DNA of 64,000 bases. Origin: JBBDYH01 sp040901795 (GTDB lineage Bacteria; Planctomycetota; Planctomycetia; Pirellulales; JALHPA01). This document shows positions 41,120-47,970 of the stretch, in pieces (within the stretch, counting starts at the first letter, position 1; each line of letters begins with the position of its first letter). Under the pieces are notes generated by a model. That model had not been told where the DNA came from, did no database searches, and saw only the letters and a program-made list of their open reading frames with translations. The translations under genes and the position numbers were made by a program. The stretch is taken from assembly GCA_040901795.1 (NCBI GenBank), contig JBBDYH010000143.1, positions 10,065 to 74,064 of the forward strand, read 5' to 3'.

Positions 41120-41749
41120 CCGGCTGCTCCTCTACCGCGAAGCGGTTAAACTCCGAAGCCCAGGGTAAGCGGCGCAGCCGCGCCTCCCTGGGTACGGGGC
41201 CCAGAATCCAATGAGAACCCCAACGGGGTTCTACATTGTCCCCCCGCGCTGCATGCCTGCGCACCCCTACTGCCTACTCCTTCACTGACCCCCTTGACAA
41301 CTATGCCACTTTTATGCTAATGTACGCATGTTCAAAACCCCCGAGGCTCACCGTGACCACCGTCTGCGCGCCCCGCTCCAACGCGCTCCAAAACGCCCGC
41401 AGTCCCTAATTGATGCGCATTTGCGCCAACAGTACGTCGCGTTAGTGCGCATTCAAAAGCGCATCAATTCCCGCGTCGACTTCCACTGCTTATGCCGGAA
41501 ACTATTGTCCGACAATCACTTACATCACGCCACTTCACCATCCGCGTCCAAATTGATGCGCAAAATCCGTGATTTAATTATTTTTCGCTAAAATTCCATC
41601 TCGATGCGCATTGATTCTCCTTGGCCCGCCCACGCGATTGACCACGCGGTTGGCGCCCTGGGTTTCAAACCTGTCATCCGTTGCACCATCTCGCCCGCTC
41701 CGCCCATACTGTCAATTGCGCCATACCTTTCAAAACTCTTCCTCCGCCC
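41120..41749. other. 630-base region holding repeated AATTGATGCGC sites and a possible promoter
   Basis: No gene is supported; an 87-codon open frame at 41328-41591 has no recognisable features. Contents: a GCGGCGCAGCCGC palindrome near 41170; TTGACA at 41294-41299 followed 18 bases later by TAATGT; and repeated GATGCGC sites described separately. The region is AT-richer toward 41580. Confidence 0.6.
41408..41613. promoter_or_regulatory. Four AATTGATGCGC-type sites, candidate operator array
   Basis: AATTGATGCGC occurs exactly at 41408-41418 and 41551-41561, inverted at 41459-41469, and as TCGATGCGCATTGAT at 41601-41615. Start-to-start distances are 51, 92 and 50 bases, close to whole helical turns, which would place the sites on one face of the DNA upstream of the CRTAC1 gene (ATG 41750). 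Confidence 0.45.
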
Positions 41750-44113
41750 ATGCCCAAACCCAAACGCGCCCCGCCGCCGCCGCGTAGCTCCGCACGCGCC
41801 CTCATCGCGCTGCTCCTCGTCGCTTTGGCGGCCAGCGTCGCCTGGCGGTATTGGATTTACGAGGCCCAACCCGACGAAACCAACGCTGACGTCGATCTCG
41901 CCTCGCTCGACTACCAGCCCCGCGAACCAATCGACGCTTCCGGCTTCACCGCGATCCGACAATTCGTCCGCCCCTGGAAACCCGCTGCCTCACTGGCCGA
42001 AATCCGAGATAGCTTTCACAACGTCGGCCATCGTGGCGTCAAGCTGATCGACCAGCAGCTCGCCATGCCGGGCATGCCTCCGGAAGCTCGCCTGCGCGCC
42101 CTCTTCACCAAAGTCATGCTCTTGAATTACGAAGGCGAGGCGGAGCAGGCGTACCGCGTGCTTGCCGAGGCTCGCGACCTCGTCGAAACTGATGCGCCGC
42201 TTGCACAGCAGACACTCTACAGCGTCATCTACCTCCAAGGCGTCACAGCGCTCCGCCGTGGTGAAAACGACAACTGCATCCTCTGCCGCGGTGAAAGTTC
42301 TTGTATCTTGCCCATCGCTCCGTCGGCCGTACACACTTTTCCGAAAGGGTCCCGTCTGGCGATCAAGCACTTTACCGAGTACCTCGATCGATTTCCTGAC
42401 GACCTCGAACTCCGCTGGCTCCTCAACGTTGCCCACATGACGCTCGGCGAGCACCCGCAGAAGGTTGACCCAAAGTACCTGCTCTCGCTCGATCGCTACG
42501 AGAAGTCCGCAGCGGACATCGGCCGCTTCCGCGACATCGGCCACCTGGTCGGCGTCAACCGGCTCAACCAGGCCGGCGGCGCGATCATGGACGATTTTGA
42601 TAACGACGGCCTGTTGGATATCGTTACCACCACCTTCGACGCCACCGGCTCGCTGGCCTTCTTCCGCAACACCGGCGACGCCAAATTCGAAAACCAGACG
42701 GAGGCGGCGGGACTGTCCGATCAGCTCGGCGGGCTCAACTGTGTGCAGACTGATTACAATAACGACGGCCACCTCGACATCTTCGTCATCCGTGGCGCTT
42801 GGTTCCCGGGGTCGCTTCCGATCCGACCGTCGCTCTTGCGCAACGACGACGACGGCACGTTTACCGATGTCACGCGCGAGGCGGGCCTGCTCGACCCGGT
42901 CAACTCCATCGCCGCTCAGTGGGCCGACTACGACAACGACGGTTGGCTCGACCTGTTCATCTGCTGCGAACAACAGCCCAATCGGCTCTACCGCAATCTC
43001 GGCAACGGCAAGTTCGCAGACGTCGCGAGACGCGCCGGCGTGGCGGGTGGCGGATCGTTCGCTTGCAAAGGCGCCGCCTGGATCGATTACGACAACGATG
43101 GCTTCCCGGACCTCTTTCTGAACCATCTGTCAATGGAAAGCGCCCGCATGTTTCGCAACAACAAAAACGGCACATTCACCGACATCACTCGCTCGCTCGG
43201 CATCGACGGGCCAGTGCTCGGCTTCTCCTGCTGGTCTTGGGACTACGACAACGACGGCTGGCTCGACATCTTTGCCACGTGCTATGACCGCACGCTCGAA
43301 GGAGTAGTACAGGGGCTCACCGGTAAGCCGCACAAGCTCCAATCGAATCGGCTGTTTCGCAATCGAGAAGGAAAAAACTTCGAGAACGTGACCCAACCGG
43401 CCGGTCTCGACATGGTCTTTCAGACGATGGGGAGCAACTTCGCCGATTTCGACAACGACGGTTACCTCGACATGTACCTGGGCACCGGCGAGCCGAATTT
43501 GGCGACGCTCGTCCCGAACCGCATGTTCAAAAACGTCGCCGGCCGCCGCTTCGCCGACGTCACCGCGTCATCGGGCACGGGCAATTTACAGAAAGGGCAC
43601 GGCGTGGCCTGCGGTGACTGGGACCGCGATGGCGATGTGGACCTCTTCATCCAGATGGGGGGCGTGATCAACGGCGACAAATATCACAACATCCTGTTTC
43701 AAAACCCCGGACACGATAACCGCTGGCTCTCCGTCAAGCTCATCGGCCAAAAGACCAACCGCGCAGCCATCGGCGCACGTATCAAGGTGGTTGTCTCCGA
43801 GACGGCGGCAGCCGCGCAACACCCCCCTCCCGCCGAGGGAGGGGCTGGGGGCGGGTCAGAACCGAGCGCCGCCAATAACCCCAGAACCATCCACCGCCAT
43901 ATCTCCTCCGGCAGCAGCTTCGGCGCCAACCCGCTCGAGCAAACCATCGGCCTCGGCAATGCCGACCGCATCGCTCGATTAGAAATCCACTGGCCTACCA
44001 GCGGTACAACGCAAGTCTTCCGCGACCTGGCGGTAAACCAGGCGATCGAGGTGACCGAATTCGCCGACGCCTACCGCGAGTTGCGACGCGAGCCGATCGC
44101 AGTCGCAGAGTGA
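41750..44113 (+). CDS. CRTAC1 family protein with FG-GAP/VCBS repeats and ASPIC/UnbV domain
   Basis: 787 residues from the ATG at 41750. A basic-Pro rich start and one helix (ALIALLLVALAASVAW, about 16-32) anchor or export it. A TPR-like helical part (residues 70-220) is followed by at least six FG-GAP repeats each with a calcium-binding DxDNDGxxD loop (for example DFDNDGLLDIV, DYNNDGHLDIF, DYDNDGWLDLF, DRDGDVDLF), which form a beta propeller. The C-terminal ASPIC/UnbV domain (IGARIKVVVSE, SSGSSFGANPLEQTIGLG) ends the protein. Inside that domain, about 20 residues (AQHPPPAEGGAGGGSEPSA) are encoded by a GC-rich repeat at 43819-43857. An extracellular, surface role is likely. Confidence 0.92.
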   Translation: MPKPKRAPPPPRSSARALIALLLVALAASVAWRYWIYEAQPDETNADVDLASLDYQPREPIDASGFTAIRQFVRPWKPAASLAEIRDSFHNVGHRGVKLIDQQLAMPGMPPEARLRALFTKVMLLNYEGEAEQAYRVLAEARDLVETDAPLAQQTLYSVIYLQGVTALRRGENDNCILCRGESSCILPIAPSAVHTFPKGSRLAIKHFTEYLDRFPDDLELRWLLNVAHMTLGEHPQKVDPKYLLSLDRYEKSAADIGRFRDIGHLVGVNRLNQAGGAIMDDFDNDGLLDIVTTTFDATGSLAFFRNTGDAKFENQTEAAGLSDQLGGLNCVQTDYNNDGHLDIFVIRGAWFPGSLPIRPSLLRNDDDGTFTDVTREAGLLDPVNSIAAQWADYDNDGWLDLFICCEQQPNRLYRNLGNGKFADVARRAGVAGGGSFACKGAAWIDYDNDGFPDLFLNHLSMESARMFRNNKNGTFTDITRSLGIDGPVLGFSCWSWDYDNDGWLDIFATCYDRTLEGVVQGLTGKPHKLQSNRLFRNREGKNFENVTQPAGLDMVFQTMGSNFADFDNDGYLDMYLGTGEPNLATLVPNRMFKNVAGRRFADVTASSGTGNLQKGHGVACGDWDRDGDVDLFIQMGGVINGDKYHNILFQNPGHDNRWLSVKLIGQKTNRAAIGARIKVVVSETAAAAQHPPPAEGGAGGGSEPSAANNPRTIHRHISSGSSFGANPLEQTIGLGNADRIARLEIHWPTSGTTQVFRDLAVNQAIEVTEFADAYRELRREPIAVAE
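43819..43857. repeat. GC-rich repeat inserted in the UnbV domain
   Basis: The segment ACCCCCCTCCCGCCGAGGGA and its neighbour GGGGCTGGGGGCGGG form a palindrome-like block that interrupts the conserved ASPIC/UnbV sequence in frame. Confidence 0.75.
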
Positions 44114-44147
44114 TCTGGGCGCATTGACGTATCGCTATATAGCCCTG

Positions 44148-44257
44148 TTAGTTAAGAACCGCTAACAATAGTAACCCGACGCGTAAGCGAGGCCGAATCT
44201 GCCGGTTCCTCGCTCACGCTTCGGGTTACTGTGTGCCGGTTGCGTTAGCGGTTCTAA
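44148..44257. repeat. Nested inverted repeat, 110 bp
   Basis: Outer arms TTAAGAACCGCTAAC and GTTAGCGGTTCTAA, inner arms TAACCCGACGCGTAAGCGAG and CTCGCTCACGCTTCGGGTTA, around a CCGAATCTGCCGGTT centre. It could fold into a long double stem. It follows the CRTAC1 gene and might terminate it. Confidence 0.85.
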
Positions 44258-44368
44258 GGAGAATCCGTTAAACTTCCAAAATCGCACGAAACCCTAGTAT
44301 CTCTATCGGTGTTTAAGGTGTCTGCCGGCTGAGGCGTCGGCCATGAAGACGGAACACCGAGGAGAGCC

Positions 44369-44848
44369 ATGCTTGGCAAATGCTACCAGTATGCACTAGA
44401 GACATTCTTTGACCTCCATGCCAGCCTGTCGAGCGGAACCTTGACGATTGGAAATTACACAGACGGTTTCGACCTCAGCAACGGCTCGACGCCGCATGTC
44501 GCCGTCCCGGAACTCGGCGCAGCACCCGTTCTTGTGCACGGCTTCGTGTTGGGTGACGCTGGCGAGATCAAGGACCAGAAATTCGGCCATGCCTGGCTCG
44601 AAGGCAACGGCTACGTCGTCGACTGTGGCTCGGCGGAAAAGTCACACCTGCTCGTCGAACGCGAAGTCTACTACAAATATTGGCGCATCGATCCGGACGA
44701 GTGCCACTACTACACGATCCAGGAAGCCACGGAATTCATCCTATCGACCGGTTGGGACAGCGGGTGGAAGCAAGGTCCGTCCGGGCAGTGTCGCCCTCTC
44801 GCTCCGCGAGAGGATGCATCCGCAACCGAACCGGAATTTCTACGCTGA
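44369..44848 (+). CDS. Small protein with Cys/His/Asp pattern (papain-like?), repeat-encoded tail
   Basis: 159 residues; ATG at 44369 preceded by AGGAG. I recognise no family by name, but CYQYALETFF (Cys5), HGFVLGD and FGHAWLEGNGYVVDCG provide the Cys, His and Asp spacing of NlpC/P60- or transglutaminase-like cysteine peptidases, in which HAWLE and VVDCG are typical. It has no signal peptide. The last about 22 residues (PLAPREDASATEP) come from a CCCTCTCGCTCCGCGAGAGG palindrome. Convergent with the sulfatase gene, whose stop is 11 bases away. Confidence 0.6.
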   Translation: MLGKCYQYALETFFDLHASLSSGTLTIGNYTDGFDLSNGSTPHVAVPELGAAPVLVHGFVLGDAGEIKDQKFGHAWLEGNGYVVDCGSAEKSHLLVEREVYYKYWRIDPDECHYYTIQEATEFILSTGWDSGWKQGPSGQCRPLAPREDASATEPEFLR

Positions 44849-44859
44849 GCCGCCGGGCG

Positions 44860-46287
44860 CTAACTCGTGCTTTTCCTGCCGGCCGGGCGGATGTTTTTCC
44901 CCTCGCGTTTCAACCGTCCATCGCCCAGATCCTCCCGACCCCGTTCGGCGAGCGCTTGCAAACGCTCGACAACATCCGGATGCTTTGCGGCAACGTCCGA
45001 CGTTTCACCAGGGTCGACTTCGAGATCGAACAGCTCCAGACCGATTTTTAGTTGGCGATACTTTCCCGGCTTACTGTCGCCGCCCGCCGGCGCGGGCTGT
45101 GGATAGGCGTGTGGAAAGTGCAGCTTCCACTTGCCGGCGCGGATGGCATGCAGGTCGCGGCCCCAATAGAAGTACAGCGCCTCGTGCGGCGAGCGGGCAT
45201 CAGCCGCGCCGAAGAGGAGCGGCCGCAGGTCCCGGCCATCGATCGTGCGGTCCTTGGGCATTGCCGCGCCGGCGACTGCGCCAATGGTGGCGAACAGGTC
45301 CATCGTGATCGCCGGCTCGCGGCAGACTGCGCCGGCGGGCACTTTGCCGGGCCAGCGGACGATGCAGGGTACGCGGACGCCGCCTTCGAACGCAGTGGCT
45401 TTGCCTTCGCGCAATGGTCCGGCCGAGCCTGCGTGATCACCGTACAAAAGCCACGGCCCGTTGTCGGAAGTGAAGATGACCAGCGTCCGCTCATCGAGCT
45501 TCAGCCGTTCCAAGGCCTTCAAGACTTCGCCTACCGACCAGTCGATCTCCATGATCACGTCGCCGTGCAAGCCATGTCCAGACTTGCCGCGGTGCTTGTC
45601 CGAGACGAAGAGCGGGACATGCGGCATGCTATGCGCGAGGTACACGAAGAACGGCCGCTTCTGGTTCCGCTCGATGAAGGCCACCGCGTGCTCAGTGTAC
45701 GCGGTCGTGAGCTTCGTCTGATCGGGCATCAGCTCCACGACCTTGTCGCCGTCGATCAGCGGCAGCGCCGGATAGTTGCGGCCGCCGGCGGGGTGATGTG
45801 GCCACATGTCGTTCGAGTAAGGCAACCCGAAGTAATCGTCGAAGCCATGCCGCGCCGGCAGGAACTGCGGCGCGTCGCCCAGATGCCACTTGCCGTAGAT
45901 CGCCGTGGCATAGTCGCGCGTTTTGAGCAACTCCCCGAGCGTCGTCTCGTCGGCGTGAATGCCCACCTTCGAGTTGGGACCGAGCGCTCCCTGAATGCCA
46001 ATGCGGTTGGGATAACAGCCGGTCAACAGCGCCGCGCGCGATGCCGAGCAGACCGCTTGGGCCGCGTAGAAGTCGGTGAACCGCAGACCCTCCTTGGCCA
46101 TCCGGTCAAGATGCGGCGTCGGCGCCTGGCCGCCAAACGGGCCGATGTCGGCGTAACCCAAGTCGTCGCAGAAAATGAGTACGATGTTGGGCGGGCGGCT
46201 GAGTTCGTCGGCAGCCCGTGCGACACTGAGCAAGGCCAGAACGAATGCGAGGACGGCGAGAGTCGATGGTACGAATGTTAAGCGCAT
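44860..46287 (-). CDS. Type I sulfatase (arylsulfatase A-like)
   Basis: 475 residues from the ATG at 46287, which has GAGG five bases upstream. A signal peptide (STLAVLAFVLALLSVARAAD) precedes PPNIVLIFCDDLGYADIGPF, with metal-ligand Asp pair, and VCSASRAALLTG, whose CSASR matches the CxPSR-type motif converted to formylglycine; here the third residue is Ala rather than Pro. GKWHLGD, PFFVYLAHSMPHVP and VIFTSDNGPW are further active-site blocks. It is a periplasmic hydrolase of sulfated polysaccharides, very common in Pirellulales. It lies downstream of the DUF1501 gene on the same strand. Confidence 0.95.
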   Translation of the reverse strand: MRLTFVPSTLAVLAFVLALLSVARAADELSRPPNIVLIFCDDLGYADIGPFGGQAPTPHLDRMAKEGLRFTDFYAAQAVCSASRAALLTGCYPNRIGIQGALGPNSKVGIHADETTLGELLKTRDYATAIYGKWHLGDAPQFLPARHGFDDYFGLPYSNDMWPHHPAGGRNYPALPLIDGDKVVELMPDQTKLTTAYTEHAVAFIERNQKRPFFVYLAHSMPHVPLFVSDKHRGKSGHGLHGDVIMEIDWSVGEVLKALERLKLDERTLVIFTSDNGPWLLYGDHAGSAGPLREGKATAFEGGVRVPCIVRWPGKVPAGAVCREPAITMDLFATIGAVAGAAMPKDRTIDGRDLRPLLFGAADARSPHEALYFYWGRDLHAIRAGKWKLHFPHAYPQPAPAGGDSKPGKYRQLKIGLELFDLEVDPGETSDVAAKHPDVVERLQALAERGREDLGDGRLKREGKNIRPAGRKSTS

Positions 46288-46317
46288 AGAAACCTCAGGT
46301 GATTCGCACCGCGGACC

Positions 46318-46372
46318 GTAGCCCTCTCGCTCCGCGAGAGGATGAATCATCTCGCGGAGCGAGATGGCTACG
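46318..46372. repeat. Double hairpin CGCTCCGCGAGAGG / CTCGCGGAGCGAGATGGCTAC
   Basis: GTAGCCCTCTCGCTCCGCGA and its inverted relative CATCTCGCGGAGCGAGATGG stand back to back between DUF1501 and the sulfatase. Compact version of the element at 35605-35716. Confidence 0.8.
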
Positions 46373-47785
46373 TTAGCTCACCAACTCAGGGATCGGCGGC
46401 GACTCTTCGATGAACTTTAGGAGCTCGCGAGGCACTCCTGTTTCCAGCCTAAGCTTACCCACGTCGAAGAGCGTGTGCATGATCGTGGCCATCAGGTGCT
46501 TGGGCTCATAGGGTTCAGTGCTCGGACGGCTGGCATGCCCATCGGACGCGCCGATTACGTGTCCCATTTTCAAGCCGCCGCCGGACAACAACAGCGGCGT
46601 GAGCTCGCCGTAATGATCGCGTCCGCCGTTCTTGTTGCGCTTCGGTGTGCGGCCCATTTCGCCGGTGACGACCAGCAGAATCTTATCCTGCAGGCCGCGC
46701 TCGTAAATGTCGTCGATAAAGGCGCTGACCGCATGATCGACCTGATGCCCCATCGGCCAGATGCCGCCCATCCCCTTAGGGCTGTTGCGGTTGGCGTGCA
46801 TGTCCCAGCCGCAGTCGGAGATGGTGACAAATCCGCAGCCCGCCTCGCACAGCCGCCGCGCCAACAACATCTGCCGCCCGAGCAGATTGGTGACACGGCG
46901 CATGTCGTAGTAGCGCTGCAAGTCTTCCGCGCGAAAGACGTGCGTCGTGTCGTAGCCCGCGAGCGTCGCCGGACGTTCCTTCGAGAGATCGAAGGCGTCG
47001 GCAATGCCGCGGAGAATGACTTCGAATGCCTGTTGCTGGAAGCGATCGACGCCTGCCACAGCGCCGGTCTCGTCAAGACGCCGCCGCAGCCGGTCGAGGT
47101 CGGACAGCAGCTCCCGCCGATCGGTCAACCGCTCGGGCGATATCCGCAACTGCATGTTGCGCTGCAGCTCGCCGCCACCGCTAGGGTTGAAGGCCGCATA
47201 CGACCCGCCAAGCTCGCCTGCGCCGGTGAGCGTCGGCAGCGCGTCGGTTTCAAAGTTGCGTTCCAGTTTGAGCCCTTCGCGCACCGCTTCGGGCAGCAAG
47301 AGCACATTGGTCGGCATCCCGGTTTCGGCGTTGTTCGTACCGGCCAACCGGGCGTAGACGGCGCTCATCGCCGCCTTCTGCGAGTTGCGCGCGCTGGTCA
47401 CCGAGAGATATGTATGATCGGCGTTCTTCGAGCCGTACGACCGCACGATGGAGAACTTGTCGGTCCGCGCGGCAAGCTGCGGAAACGAGCCGCCAAAGGT
47501 CACCCCCGGAATCCTGGTGGCCACTTCGCCGGTGATGCTGTGGATGTCCGAGGGCGCGGTCAGCTTGGGGTCGAAGAACTCGATGTGTGAGGGACCGCCC
47601 TGCAGGAACAAGAGCACGACTGACTTGCCGGTAACGAATGAGTCGGTGCTCGCAGCGCCGGCTCGAGCTGCCAGCAGTGATGGCAGTGAGAGCGCGCCCA
47701 ACCCTAGCGAGCCGATTCGCAAGAAGTCGCGCCGCGTATATCCTTGGCAGTTCTGGTCTGGGCGGCGGTCCGCAAACGTGAACAT
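46373..47785 (-). CDS. DUF1501 domain-containing secreted protein
   Basis: 470 residues. A twin-arginine signal (YTRRDFLRIGSLGLGALSLPSLL, about residues 17-38) is followed by the DUF1501 sulfatase-like core: VVLLFLQGGPSHIEFFDPKL, KFSIVRSYGSKNADH, YDTTHVFRAEDLQRYYDMRR, FVTISDCGWDMHAN and VTGEMGRTPKRNKNGGRDHYGE. Such proteins usually accompany DUF1549/DUF1553 cytochrome-like genes; here it precedes a sulfatase. The function of the family is unknown. Export by Tat implies a folded or metal-containing enzyme. Confidence 0.93.
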   Translation of the reverse strand: MFTFADRRPDQNCQGYTRRDFLRIGSLGLGALSLPSLLAARAGAASTDSFVTGKSVVLLFLQGGPSHIEFFDPKLTAPSDIHSITGEVATRIPGVTFGGSFPQLAARTDKFSIVRSYGSKNADHTYLSVTSARNSQKAAMSAVYARLAGTNNAETGMPTNVLLLPEAVREGLKLERNFETDALPTLTGAGELGGSYAAFNPSGGGELQRNMQLRISPERLTDRRELLSDLDRLRRRLDETGAVAGVDRFQQQAFEVILRGIADAFDLSKERPATLAGYDTTHVFRAEDLQRYYDMRRVTNLLGRQMLLARRLCEAGCGFVTISDCGWDMHANRNSPKGMGGIWPMGHQVDHAVSAFIDDIYERGLQDKILLVVTGEMGRTPKRNKNGGRDHYGELTPLLLSGGGLKMGHVIGASDGHASRPSTEPYEPKHLMATIMHTLFDVGKLRLETGVPRELLKFIEESPPIPELVS

Positions 47786-47849
47786 CGTGGCGTCTCCTTT
47801 CCAGGCGCAGATTACGCCCCAGGCTGCCTCAGGTCAACCGAATTTCATA

Positions 47850-47966
47850 TGGAGTGCGGTGACTCGTCACCGCTTTGGATTTCATTACGCTCGGATACAA
47901 CATCCACGTCGAATCTCGTAAAGCGGTGGTTGGAAAAAGAAAGCGGCAACAAGTCGCCGCACTCCA
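47850..47966. mobile_element. MITE-like element, TGGAGTGCGG family (copy 2), with 18-bp flanking direct repeats
   Basis: A 117-bp relative of 30282-30394. It lies between TCAGGTCAACCGAATTTC at 47829-47846 and the identical 18 bases at 47971-47988. The second of these encodes the last five codons and stop of the fusion gene (47971..51642, minus strand). Confidence 0.85.
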
Positions 47967-47970
47967 AATG

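Noticed and set aside
41328..41591. 87-codon open frame in the CRTAC1 upstream region
   Set aside because: Although a TTGACA-18-TAATGT lies ahead of it, codon use and composition are unlike neighbours and the GATGCGC sites fall inside it.
41990..43126. 378-codon minus-strand frame opposite CRTAC1
   Set aside because: Rich in Val/Asp because it reads the complement of FG-GAP repeats; no independent support.
45052..46281. 409-codon plus-strand frame opposite the sulfatase
   Set aside because: The sulfatase has signal peptide, CSASR and metal motifs; this frame is a shadow.
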